Shown: positions 22,361-33,590 of the stretch, in pieces
Layout: every line of letters begins with the position of its first letter
How positions within the stretch are numbered: position 1 is the stretch's first letter
Assembly (NCBI GenBank): GCA_032871835.1
Contig: CM065297.1
Span: 38,999,098 to 39,063,097, forward strand
DNA: 64,000 nt
Source: Dipteronia dyeriana
Lineage: Eukaryota; Streptophyta; Magnoliopsida; Sapindales; Sapindaceae
Direction of reading: 5' to 3'
Made by a program: the position numbers and the translations under genes
The notes under the pieces: generated by a model
Told to the model about the DNA's origin: nothing
Databases searched by the model: none
The model's input: the letters and a program-made list of their open reading frames with translations, nothing else

Positions 22361-22880
22361 AATTATTCAACAGCAGGAAAAGAGCTGATAGCCGTTATCT
22401 TAACATATGAGAAGTTCAGGCATTACTTAGTTGGGGCCAATGTGGTAGTGTACTCAGACCACGCAGTACTTTAGTACCTGCTCTTAAAGAAAGTTGTAAA
22501 ACCTAGGTTGATCGGATGGGTCCTATTGCTATAGGAGTTTTATTTAGAGATCAGAGACAATGAGGATTGTGATAATATTGTAGCAGACCACCTCAGTAGA
22601 TTGGTTCAAGAGTGTCCATCAGAAAATGATGAGATCCTTTGAGAGAGAACTTCACAGATGAGTAGTTGTGGGCAATGCTGGGTGAAGAGCTATGTTATGC
22701 AGACCTGGTTAATTATTTAACCCATAGAGTGCTACCTCTAGAGTTGAATTCGTAAAGAACAAAAAGTTTCATCATAAGATCAAGTCAGTCTTTTTGGGTT
22801 GAGCCGTATTTGTTTAAGCATGGCCCAGACCAGGTGATCTAGAGGTGTGTTATAGAGTTAGAACAAGAATACATCCTTAA
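22361..22880 (+). pseudogene. Gypsy RNase H to integrase zinc-binding fragment
   Basis: Plus-strand Ty3/gypsy scrap. 'NYSTAGKELIAV' and 'EKFRHYLVGANVVVYSDHA' are the RNase H region (Y-S-T-x-x-K-E-L; V-x-x-D-H). 'DNIVADHLSRL' is its C-terminal block, and 'PYLFKHGPDQVI*RCV' is the start of the integrase zinc finger region. Stops replace a tryptophan and an arginine or lysine. The D-x-V-A-D-x-L-S-R-L and DPYLF-type blocks fit Athila/Tat-like gypsy elements. A 24-bp copy of its own sequence (22336-22359, repeated at 22404-22428) sits at the left junction as filler. No LTR belongs to it. Confidence 0.8.
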
Positions 22881-22884
22881 ATTC

Positions 22885-23508
22885 TTCCATGAGTTATGAG
22901 GTGAGACATATCTCGTTACCCTACACCCTCTAGGTGACCTTCAAATACTTTATTCGAAAAGGTCTATGTAAATTGATTAGCGTGATTGCCCAGCAACGCT
23001 ATCTTGGCCACGGTCACATACCCTCTCCGTAATATCTCTCTAATGAGATAATATTTCATCTCTATATGCTTCCCTAACTTATGGCTTCTAGGTTCATTAC
23101 AACTAGCCACTGCACCACTGTTATCACAATAAAGTGTGATGGACATTCCACATCTGAAACAACTTCGAGATTAGCCAAGAACTTATAGAGCCAGAGAGCC
23201 TCTTTAGCTGCTTCATAAGCTGCTATATATTAGGTTTCTATGGTGGAGTCAACAATACAAGATTTCTTAATACCCATCTATACTATGTCTCCACTACCAA
23301 GGGTGAAAATTGATCCATATATGGATTTCCTAGAATCTCTATCTAACTAAAAATCATAGTCTGTATATCCTAACAGGATCAAATCCTGCCTGGAATATAC
23401 TAGCGTATGATTTCTCGTTCTCTAAAGATACTTGAAAATGGCCTTTACAGCAACCAATGATCCAATCCTGGGTTTGACTAAAACATGTTGGCTACTCTCA
23501 TGATGAAG
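22885..23508 (-). pseudogene. RNase H of C1
   Basis: Minus-strand pieces: 'VAVKAIFKYL*RTRNHTLVY', 'LLGYTDYDF', 'IKKSCIVDSTIET*YIAAYE', 'AAKEALWLYKFLANLE', 'YCDNSGAVASCNEPRSHK', 'KHIEMKYYLIREI' and the end block 'KVFEGHLEGVG*RDMSHL'. These are the copia RNase H and C-terminal blocks in order, with stops and at least two frameshifts. The domain begins abruptly at the B LTR insertion and ends at the gypsy fragment. Confidence 0.85.
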
Positions 23509-23513
23509 CTGAT

Positions 23514-23912
23514 TGAAAATACATATAAGGTTATACTAAACAACCTATAGGGGGATGAATAGGTTGCCTCTCACTTTTAAAAAATTCTTTCGAGACTTGT
23601 GACAAAACCCTGATGAGCATACAAATAACATTCAACATGATTGTTGTGAGAAACCAATATATTCAAGTATGCTCAAATCACCACGTTTAGTCTACAAAAC
23701 ATACAACAAGAATCAATGTATCTTATGAACAACTATGTTCAATGTAGAACAAAATTCCATAGATTGTACTTAGAGTATTACAATGTGGTACTTTACAACT
23801 AGAATGGAATATCACAAAATACAAAGTTATCTAACATATACAAACACTATTGTGTAAGGAAGTCAATTACAAATATGACAATATACAAAATATCAATTGC
23901 ACACACACACAC

Positions 23913-23992
<80 letters not shown>

Positions 23993-26322
23993 TAGGGACA
24001 GAGAAAGTTGACACAAGATGTTTACATGGTAAACCTTCGAAGAGAACACATCCACGGGTTGATTCCACAATCACCGAAAAACATAATCCACTAGTAGATA
24101 AGACATGTACAATCTCTCAAAAGACTCTTTCACCTTGAAACTACCCTCCTATCCTACTCAATGAACATGTCACCACCTTGATCAACATTCTGAGGTTTCA
24201 CACCTCTTGTCAAGACTTCCTTGCTCAACATTCTTAGGCTTCACACCTCTTGTCTAGATTTCCTTGCTTAGCTATCCTAGGCTTCACACCTCTAGCTAAG
24301 ACTTCTTGCTCAACTATCCAAGGCTTTACACCTCTAGTCGAGACTTCCTTGCTCAAATCAAAGAATCATTGAGACTTCCACTTGCCCAAAAATTCAAGGC
24401 TTTACACCGTTTGTCAAGACTTCCATTTCACAAGGCATCTAAGTGATCATGTATGCACAACGCAAACAAGCACGTAACATATAAAATGATGATCAAAAAA
24501 TTCTATGGAAACTAAAATTAATCAATGAGCTCACAAAGTATATTTTTCTAGTTTATAATTCAAAAATGACACCACACAAGATGATGCATGAGCATATGAA
24601 ATGTATGGATTAGGTACACTCCATGAAGATCTAGACATAAGGAATATAGTTCACAAAACAAGAATGTCTAGATCTTATTCTTGAATAAAAATCTATAGCA
24701 TGCCAAATTTCCAAACACACACTTTAAACCTAGATTTTAATCATGTTACTATAGCTTGAAATAAACATATTCATGCAGCACATATTCAAGACTTTAAAGC
24801 TAAAACAAAAATACTAGAAACACAAGATATGAACAATCAAATCTCTAGCAATCATTTAGAGCATATATTCACAAAACAATCAATTAAACCATAGTAGACT
24901 CTAAATATAAAATCAAGTGTGCTAATCCTAGAGTTATTCAGCAAATGAGTTCTAGCACATGATAAGACTATTAATCATGAAAATAAAGCCAATCAAGTCA
25001 AAAATTGTCCTAGATAAGATACTAGCACAATACTACTCATAATCATGTGAAAACATAGGTTTGATTGAAACCTAACTCACAATCAAGTTTCTAATTAAGC
25101 ACAACTAGCATTTAATTGAAGATCTATCACTAATCAACATATGTTCAAGTCAAATACACACAAGTAGGAAGAAGATCCAAGGTATTTGAACATTAGAATC
25201 AAAGAAATCAAAAGATATGCAAATACCTTGTGAATTTCGAGTGCAGTCACAAAAATGGTGTGATCCACCATAAAGCTTTATCAAATGACTTCAAAGTTGC
25301 TTGGAGATGATAGAGGACTTCAATATGAAACTTCTCCAGCTTGAATCACTCAAATGGATAAGAAATGAGAGAGATATGGTGATTCAAAGTTGAGAGAAAA
25401 ACCTAGAAATTTTCTTCACTACATTTTCTTCTTCCATGGATTCAAATGAGAGGGGGAAGAGATATATAAAGGAGAGGGAACAAAAGAGCATGAAAAGACA
25501 AAAATGATCTCTTTGATAATGCTTCCCCGAGATGGCATGTGGGCATCTTCGGGCAGCAAGGGTTTGTGGCTGAGATGGCTACACTCCATCTCAGGTGGGT
25601 GCCTATTTGATGGTTTTTGCAATCACACCTCTCTCTTTCGCTCCTCTCACGTTCTTCGATTGTTCTTTGGACTTCGAACTCTGAATTTGAATTTGTTTAA
25701 AGATTATGAACTAGGAATCTCTCACAAACATGTAAAAATAGAAACTCAATCCATAAAATAATAATTTGACCGAATACATGAAGACGAAGATAATGTACGC
25801 AATATGACTGGAAAGTTTCATAACTCTTGACTCGTAACTTGAAATCAAATGAATGAGTAACTGAAATGATCGAAACTCAATAAGTAACAGTATAAGACTA
25901 AAATAAAGTTCAAGATCCATTTTATACAAATATATAAATATACAAACACATTTCACACAAGAATGCAAACTATATAGAGGTAGTCTCCAATCATACATTT
26001 TTCAAAACATGTTACTTTCATACCAATGCGTGAGCATTCAACTTTAAGTGTGTGAATGTGTTATACCAAATGATGCATGATGATGCAGGGACACACATGG
26101 ATGCAATGTGTGTGTGCCTTAAGCCTTGAAAGAGAAAATAAAGCTCTTAATATACCTTTACAGAACCATGAAGCATTTTTCCCTTTCAAAACTTGAACTT
26201 GCTTTAATAGTTGTCATTTCTTCTTAGAAGCTTGAATCATCATGAATCCTAGACAACTAAACAATACAAATGAAATGTTGTTTTGATATAGAATAATGCG
26301 AACATAACTCAAAATCCTAACA
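23514..26322 (-). mobile_element. Complete solo LTR of family B inside C1
   Basis: On the minus strand it starts TGTTAGGATTTTGAG (26322) and ends ATGTATTTTCA (23514), giving TG...CA termini over 2,809 bp. Flanking 5-mers are CTGAT (23509-23513) and CAGAT (26323-26327), matching at four of five. Removing it rejoins the copia frame (LCMRPNIC ... VAVKAIFKYL). A TATA box lies at 25470-25461 on the minus strand (TTTATATATC). No internal region remains, so unequal recombination between two LTRs is the likely origin. The long LTR and the sequence near 23540 (reverse of CCTATTCATCCCCCTATAGG) recall SIRE/Maximus-like copia LTRs. Confidence 0.85.
23898..23986. repeat. Compound (CA)n/(AT)n microsatellite in LTR B
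   Basis: About seven CA units followed by about 36 AT units. It produces long 'IYIYIY' frames that are not genes. The left B LTR copy is truncated before this point, so variability cannot be compared. Confidence 0.95.
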
Positions 26323-26327
26323 CAGAT

Positions 26328-27150
26328 GTTAGGTCTCATGCATAACTTAGCATGCATGAGACTGCCATCTGCAAATGCATAAAGAACATGTCTCATATCC
26401 TCAACCTCTTTAGCTGCCTTAGGAAATTATTTCTTAGACAAGTGAACTCCATGCCTAAAAGATAAATTACCTTTCTTGAAGTTCTGCATCGAAAATCACA
26501 TAAGTTTCTTATCGATATACAATGCCTGAGACAATGGTAAGAGTTTGTTCTTACGATCCCTAATTAATTGGATCCCTATAATATAACTCATATATCCTAA
26601 ATCTTTCATTTGGAACTAGCTAGCCAGCCGACCCTTTACTTTCGACAATACCCCTATGTCATTCTTAATAAGCAGGATATCATCTACGTATAAGCTATAG
26701 GTTTTGATAGCATTATCAAACCTACTGTTCCAAGATCTTGATGCTTGTATTAGTCCATTAATGAACCTTTGCAACTTGCAAACCTTATGCTCTTGATCTG
26801 GAGACATAAATCCCTCCAGTTGTATCATATAGATGCTCTCATCAAGATTGCCATTCCAAAAAGTAGTATTGACTTCTATTTTCCAAATTTCATAATCAAA
26901 ATAGGCAGCAATGGATAAGAGAAGTCTAATAGAATTAAACATGAATATTGGTAAAAAGGTCTCTTCATAATCGACCCCCTTCTTTAGGGTATAACCCTTT
27001 GCCACTAGCCTTGCCTTGAAGGTTTCTACCTTCCCATATACTTATCTCTCTCTTTTGTAGATTCACTTATACCATATGGGTTTTTTCCCTTCTGGTAAGT
27101 CTACATGTTCCCAAACTTTGTTGGAGTATATGGACTCCATTTCGTCCCTC
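26328..27150 (-). pseudogene. Reverse transcriptase of C1, with a deletion before YVDD
   Basis: Copies element RNA into DNA in intact relatives. 'MAKGYTLKKGVDYEETFLPI' begins the clean part (27005), followed by 'RLLLSIAAYFDYEIWKIEV', 'NGNLDESIYMIQLEGF', 'VCKLQRFINGLIQASRSWN', then 'FDNAIKTYSL' joined to YVDD (26679-26690). In relatives about 25-30 residues lie between F-D-x-A-I-K and YVDD, so an in-frame deletion removed part of the palm. Downstream are 'VDDILLIKNDIGV', 'YIIGIQLIRDRKN', 'ALYIDKKLM*FSM' and 'GSLMHAKLCMRPNIC', where the B LTR interrupts. Confidence 0.85.
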
Positions 27151-27329
27151 TCTAATACCCAAATTGTGTTCAAGTTAACGTACAACCCTCTCACTACATC
27201 TAGATGGTAGGGTATTCTGGCTAGGAATCATCTGACTATCAGATGTTAATGGATTAACAACTGTTATTGACTGAGCACCGGTCATACAAGGCTCCATCTC
27301 ATTTAATACAATTTTACCTCATGGTTCAT

Positions 27330-28090
27330 GATTACTCATATTGTTTCCATAAGAAACGTTACATCTATTAATACAAATAATTTGTTCGCCTTAGGACTAT
27401 AGAACTATCCACCTCTAATTAACCTATAAACAAGCAGTCTATAGACTTAGGGTCCAGCTTTCTAGTTCTATTCTTCAGTATATGTATTGAACACAGCAAT
27501 ATGTGGAAATATCGCAAACTAGCTTTACGGCCATTCCATAACTCTAGGGAAGTCTTAGGAACAGGTTTGGATGGGACTATATTCAAAATGTTGGCCTCTA
27601 TTTGTAATGCATATCCCCAAAAGGTGTTTGGTAATGAGAAACTATTCATTGATCTCACCATTTCCATAAGGGTTCTATTTCTTCTCTCTAAAACACCATT
27701 CTGCTGTGGTGTTCCAAGAGCTTTGAGTTAGGATACAATCTTATGCTCAACCAAGTGGTCTTCAAACTCTTAGTCAAGATAATCACCTCCACGATCTGAT
27801 CGTAGTGCCTTAATATTCTTGCCTATTTGGTTCTCAACTTCAGCTCAGAATTCTTTAAACTTTTCAAAAGTTTTCGACCATTACATTAGGTAGACATATA
27901 CATATCTAGAGTAATCATTTATAAAGGTGACATATTACTCATAACCATCCACTACTTTAACATTTATCGGTCCACAGACATCTAAATGTACATGACCTAG
28001 TGGTTCTATAGCTTTAAGCCTTTTCCAGTAAAAGGTCTCTTGGTCATGTTACCTTCTAAACAGGATTCACAGACAGATAAGGTGCAAACA
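27330..28090 (-). pseudogene. Integrase of C1
   Basis: Minus strand in order: 'CESCLEGNMTKRPFTGKG' (zinc-binding tail), 'LGHVHLDVCGPI' with the first catalytic aspartate, 'YVTFINDYSRYVYVYLM', 'ALRSDRGGDYL' with the second, '[17 protein letters not shown]' with the glutamate, '[19 protein letters not shown]' and 'KPVPKTSLELWNGRKAS'. All three catalytic positions can be seen, but stops occur near 27420, 27770, 27880 and 27940. A linker without clear motifs (27150-27330) separates it from RT. Confidence 0.85.
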
Positions 28091-28499
28091 TTTAATAGGC
28101 TTAAATCCCGCTTTTAATTAGTTTATCTATCCTGTCAAGGTTATTATGCCCAAATCTTATATGTCATAGATACGTTTCATTATTTGGAAAAAAACTTATG
28201 TCGTTTTGTTTCAGGTTTTTCAAGTTTAAACAATTCAGCATTAAGCAGTGACGTATGAATTAACGGTCTTAAAACATATAAGTTGTTTTCATTTAAACCA
28301 TCTCAAGAAATAATAACTGACTTATTACTAAAAGAAATAGAATATAATTGTTACAAAATTTTGGACACAAATCAAATTTCTTGTGAATCCAGGAATAAAA
28401 TAAACAGAGTTTAAAATAATAAAACAATTTTCAAATTGGAGTCTAACTACTTCCATTGCTCTTACTAGCACGACATCCCTGACCCAACAAGCATAGAGA
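28091..28499 (-). pseudogene. Protease to GAG-pre-integrase linker of C1, heavily decayed
   Basis: Lies between the protease active site and the integrase zinc-binding tail on the minus strand. Only faint similarity to the GAG-pre-integrase block is visible and no clean frame exists. Confidence 0.4.
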
Positions 28500-28779
28500 A
28501 GGATCCCTTCTCAAGCTCCGTCCAAGAATCAGTCCATTACATGGAAGAGCAAACATGGTTAGTTGCCCCTTAATCAACTATCCAAGGTGAAGAGTCATCT
28601 TCCACTAAACATGATTCAATTACAAGTAAATCAAATTTACCTTTTGCCTTCTTCTTCTTAGCAACCTCCTCTAGACATTAAGGACAAATCCTCTTCCAGT
28701 GATCGACCTTATCACAATGGAAACATTTTTCTTTACCTTTATCCTTGTTGATGGTGGTACCCTTCTTCTTGCTTTGGAC
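28500..28779 (-). pseudogene. Gag zinc knuckle and protease active site of C1
   Basis: The zinc knuckle at 28684-28725 (minus) reads CFHCDKVDHWKRIC, an intact CX2CX4HX4C RNA-binding motif. It is followed by 'KGKFDLLVIESCLVEDDSS' and the protease site 'WIVD*GATNHVC', where the serine codon of the DSGA active site has become TAA (28570-28572). Upstream lies a Lys-rich tract. The knuckle followed by W-I-x-D-S-G-A-T-x-H is the standard copia gag-protease junction, which is precisely the part missing in A1 and A2. Confidence 0.85.
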
Positions 28780-29055
28780 TTTCTTAGGTTTGGGCTTACC
28801 ATTAGCCTTGCCAGTAGACCACTTCCCCTTCATAGATCTAGAGGAAGATGGTTAAATAACATTTGCATCACTGGTCTTACCTTTGTTGTCCTTAGTCATG
28901 GATTCAAAGGTAGTGAGCTTATTGGGTTTGGGCTTACCCTTAGCCTTGTCAGCATACCTCTTCCTCTTCTTAGATCAAGAGGAAGATGGTTCAATAATAT
29001 TTGCTTTATCGGTCATACCTTTGTTGTCCTTAGCCATGGATTGAAAGGTAGTGAG
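28780..29055 (-). repeat. In-frame 138-bp tandem duplication in C1 gag
   Basis: Two units (28780-28917 and 28918-29055) share GTTTGGGCTTACC and TTGTCCTTAG(T/C)CATGGATT on the plus strand. On the minus strand each encodes 46 residues including 'LTTF(Q/E)SM(A/T)KDNKG', 'EPSSS' and 'GKPKPKK'. The duplication preserves frame and lies in the basic linker between capsid and zinc knuckle. The plus-strand open frame over it is a shadow. Confidence 0.85.
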
Positions 29056-29485
29056 CTCATTAAGCGTCTGATTCAGACTAAACCTCACCTTGTTAATCCC
29101 ATAGCTGCTTTTGAACTAATCGAAACTCTATGGAAGAATCGTCAATATGATGCTCACCTGGCTAGGTTCAACAATAGCCCTGCCATTAACTTTGGTTGGG
29201 TTAAAGTGGGACCGATGAACCCTTATTCATCCTAGTAAGCATTGCGGAATGAATAGCTTCGTGTCGTTTTTACTCGGATGGCTACCCGAACATTGCTAAC
29301 AATGACTCCATGATTTTGAATGTTGTTGTCATTGCCTCGTGCTTGGTGACAAGCACATCTTTCATACTAACTAACATATATGTTCGGGCCTTCTTATCAA
29401 CTAAAACCCCAATTTTGATATGCATCAGGAACATTTCATGCAGCATTGGCAGCAGGCAGTGGATGACACTCCACTGAAAGTACAA
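29056..29485 (-). pseudogene. Gag capsid region of C1
   Basis: From the right: 'YMLVSMKDVLVTKHEAM', 'TFKIMESLLAMFG' (the UBN2-type gag block), then after a frame change 'VNGRAIVEPSQVSIIL' and 'INKVRFSLNQTLNEL', all typical of plant copia capsid. Stops interrupt 'LP*SFD*FKSS'. The N-terminal part beyond 29485 is not recognisable. Confidence 0.8.
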
Positions 29486-31645
29486 ACTTTAGGTCTTTGC
29501 TGACTAAAATTGCATTAGTGTGATGTTTCCGTTTTGTGTAACTTTCTTCAGTTTGTTTGTCATTAGCCAAGATTTGTTATAGTACAGAAGACATTGCTGA
29601 AAAAACATAAATAAAAAAATTCATTCAATCATACATTTAATTCACATGTCAATGTTTGGTATAAAATTAAACATGATGCATGAGCCTATTTAATGAACCA
29701 AAAAAAATTCCAAAACTTGTTTCTACGCCATGACAATCCAACACACCACAGGCAAAGACCGCCTTTAGTTCGGTCAAATTCTTGCATGTTGGGTCGAGTC
29801 ATTCTCAATTAAATGATATACTAGAATAAGTCTTATTCCGCTATCATTCAACTATTTTTTAATTCAGCCAGGTTTATAATTAACCAATTTAATTAAAACC
29901 TTATGAGTGTAACCCACCATTTCAGATATCTTAAGCTTAATTTGAGAATTTCTACCTTAGAGTTGGTCAATTCCAAAATACACTCATAAGTCCTATCCGT
30001 TAGGTAGTCAACCTTGATATTGATTCTCATGGAGACCCTCCTTAGGGAGGACAAAAGCAAAGTCTCTCAAGATCCCGCTTGAATCTCACGGTGTTGAACT
30101 AGTGATGGAAACTACGGGATATAATGTTATATATCCCTCTCCCACTCACTCTTTTAGAATTAGGGTTTTCATTTACTAATGCACCTAGATATTACTAAGA
30201 TTTAACAGCAAATTTCAATCTAAATGTCTAGGGAATATATAACAAATTATTAGAATCTTATTCTAATAACAAATTAACTAATCTGATTATTAACTAATTA
30301 AAAATATAGTTCACTAAGACTAGAATTATTTAATGTGATTTACCAAGTTTTAACTATTAAAACTAATCACATTATTAGGTCCAATTATATTAGGACCTTA
30401 ATCTAATTAAACATAATAATAAGTGAAGGACCTAACTAATCAAACTAATTAAACGATTTAATTAATAGACTAATTATTAATGAAAATTACCTTGTTTTTA
30501 CTATAAAAACTAATCTCATTATTTAATAGCCAATTATGTAAATTATACTAATTTTGAATCAAATTTTAAAAAATAAGACACATACTTATTATTAGCTATT
30601 ATGCATGCATGATATATCAAAATATTTATTTATATTTGTGTAGGCACAACTAATCTAAATGATATGCACGTGCATGGCAATGCTATAATCATCTCATAAT
30701 AAAAGCATACATGATTTGATCGAGAACAATGGGTAGTTCAACCAAAAAAAAAATCTTAATACAAAAGTTATCCAAGTCATTCCTTGGTCTTCAAGTAATT
30801 CCAATGTTCTTCAAGTCTTTTGGGTTCTTCTTATTTTTGGGCTTTTAACCAAGTCCAACATGATTAAATAATTTTTTTATTTGTATTATTTTAATGTGAT
30901 CTATATCATGAATCAAACCTAAAACCCAAGTGTTACTCTAACACTCATTGGAGGCCTAAGGTATAAAAAAAATAAAAATTACAATAAAATCCAGCCCAAA
31001 ATCTTTTTTGAATTCAAAAACCCTAGCATTACAAATCGAAACCCTACCGCTTTTGCATGTGGCCATCATTCACATGCATCGACTGCTTGCAAACGCACAC
31101 ACAACAATCGTGTGGCAGCAGGCACGAGCAACCAGCCGCGCTCGGGGATAGCACGAGCTTGCCTCGTGTACAGTCAGTATGTAGGCAAAGAACTTGCACT
31201 GCCAGCATCCTAGGCGCACAACCTGGCTACTGTGCATGCATCACATATAGGTACAAGGAATGGCTGTTGTGTGCACAACTTGCATAGGCGTGCTGCCTGG
31301 CTGCTGTGCGACAGTCCGTGAACAATCATACGTCTCACCTGTGTGTATTTTTCCTATCCCGTTCTTTCACCTTCCGTCTTCTTCTTTTGATTTCTTCTTA
31401 CATATTTTACAATAAAACACATGGCAAAAAATTATAGCAAAAAATACATAATAATAAAAAAAAAGTTATTAAAAAATAACCTAAACTCATTGTACCATAC
31501 AATTAATGATCAACCATGTTTATAATAGATAGAAAAGATTATAAAAATCATATAAACATTAGAGAGTGCCTACAAACACCATATATGCAAGTTTAAGAAA
31601 AAAACTATGAAAAAAAACTTTTCATTCATATAAATTGTATAATTG
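29486..31645 (-). other. Leader and decayed gag N-terminus of C1
   Basis: AT-rich noncoding sequence with a GC-rich island at about 31055-31320 (repeated words such as GCTGTGTG, GCACGAGC, TGCATGCATC). This resembles the GC-rich leader islands of A1 and A2 in position and composition. A conserved leader phrase, CCTCCTTAGGGAGGAC at 30035-30050, recurs in weak form near 11785 in A1. No coding frame. Confidence 0.55.
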
Positions 31646-31657
31646 GCTATGATACCA
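31646..31657 (-). other. Primer-binding site of C1
   Basis: Reads TGGTATCATAGC on the minus strand, one base different from the initiator tRNA-Met complement TGGTATCAGAGC. Two bases separate it from the LTR end, as in C2. Confidence 0.85.
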
Positions 31658-31659
31658 AT

Positions 31660-33466
31660 TATAGGAACCCGTATTTACTTTGCACAGCGAAAATGAGGTT
31701 TTATGGTTTTTGTATGCAATGTATAAACCATATACAATATAAAAGAATATAGAATGAGTGTTAGATCATACCCTTGAAGTTCTACTCATTCGTTTCTTTA
31801 ACCTTTATTTCGATTATGAACCACCAAGTCTTCCATGCTTTGTCCCGCGATCCAGTAACTATGTGTTGACACGTCACGATCTTTAAGGAACCAAGGAGGA
31901 TGCAGAGGCTTGAAGAAAATTCATTTTCTTCTTGCTATGTTAAGCCACCACAAGATTTTTTATTTTTTTTTTGCTTTAGTCGAAAGTTAACCTAGATCTT
32001 CCGGGTTATTTTTTCAGCTCTGTGCTTTTGATTCCACGACACAAATGAGTATGTATCCTAGTTATTTTAATATATATATATTAGTAACAAGATACATATC
32101 TTTTTCAAATATTTCTCCATATATTAAAAAGATATTAGTGTTTAAGTGTCCTAGGTAAAATAGGAATCTAACTCCCACTTAACTCTAGTTAACTTAAGCT
32201 GAAATACTAGACTAGGCAAAGAATAAAATAATCTAATTATTTTAATCTTTATCTCAGTCATGATTTGAATCTGTAACCTCATTTATTAAACAATTAATAA
32301 TTCATTTAATTAAATAATCTAATTCTTTAACTAATTAATTATTAATATAATAATAAAATAATATTATTATTCAATTAATCCCTAAATATATACGTGTTAC
32401 TTTCGTAACACAATTAATTAGACAATCCAATTAATTAACCGCAACTCTTGTTATCTTTAATCAATCAGGCTAGCAAGGGGACTAATAGACCTATAGTTTT
32501 GAGCTCTAATAATACATAGAAATAATTAATTAACTCTTTAATTAATATTTCATGATTATTAACCTCGGAGTTAATCCACTAAAAACCGAGGCTGCACTCT
32601 CACAACTGTAGATGTATAACACAAATCGAAATTACAGTTGTCCATCAATACAACTATTTCATACGGTATAATCCTCTACAAGTAATTCATAATGAGAGCT
32701 AGGTCATAAAGTCGGTCATACCTTTATAATTATATCTTTTCCACTAAGTAATATTGATTCTCTAATGAACAATAAATCCTAACATCCTTTACGGAAAAAA
32801 GAGAGTGCTCATATAGTTCAAACCCCGAATCAACCCTTAAGCGAACTACTATCTACTTCTTGTAAGAATGAGCGGATTCCACTACTGTGTATAGACCTTT
32901 CCAGCCACAAGCCAAACCGCTTTCCAACATTAGAAGTTATTGACTGTGAATTCAACTCCGATCTCACCCATGGTATATTAGATACCACGATCTAACATGA
33001 AGAAGTCGATGAGACACTCGGATTTAATATCACCCGTATATAGCCATCATTTGTTGATGTATATGAATTTTATCATGTAACGGGTCTTGGTGAGAGATTC
33101 ATGTGCATCGTGGCTCAGTCCTATATGATCACTTCATATAAGGTGCCTCAATTCTCATATCACCATAAGAATTGTCTAAGTTAAGACCACTGTACATTAC
33201 GGAATGGACTACAACTATAGATTAACCATAAAAATTGTACCCAATTCTATTTGTTATCTACGGACTCTTTTGATTGCTCATCTCAAACTGAATTCTCTGT
33301 ATATGACACTCATATACTTAGTTATTGATTACATATGATAATCTTGGATGTTATGTACACATGATATAAATGTATGTGACAAATTTATAGAATTAATATA
33401 TTACTTCTTTTATTAATGTTTCTTTCACATTTACAAATTACAAGCTTTAGGGTATAAATCCCAACA
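31660..33466 (-). repeat. 5' LTR of C1
   Basis: On the minus strand it starts TGTTGGGATTTATACCC (33466). The end next to the primer-binding site is degraded (TATA where CACA is expected by comparison with C2). Length 1,807 bp. Homologous in inverted orientation to 33591-35192. The flank ACTTG (33467-33471) would be the target duplication, but the partner is lost. Confidence 0.85.
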
Positions 33467-33590
33467 ACTTGATGCAATAATGGAAGATAAGGATGTGTTG
33501 TTAGGTGAAGTCAAATGGAAAATGACTAAGGAAGGATGTGTAGAAAATGGGTAGAGAGGAACAGTTTTGGGAAAGTAATCTAGATATCTA

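Larger units (their letters stand above)
22885..33466 (-). mobile_element. Copia element C1 (family C), minus strand, 3' LTR lost
   Basis: Reading leftwards from 33466: 5' LTR, primer-binding site, a 2-kb leader, gag, zinc knuckle, protease, integrase, RT and RNase H, ending at about 22885 without a 3' LTR. The domain order is Ty1/copia. A solo LTR of family B (23514-26322) splits the RT-RNase H junction. Multiple stops and frameshifts. The LTR and protein sequences differ clearly from family A. Confidence 0.85.

Noticed and set aside
28699..29235. 178-codon plus-strand open frame
   Set aside because: It is the complement of C1 gag, which has clear copia motifs and a zinc knuckle on the minus strand; the internal repetition is the gag duplication.
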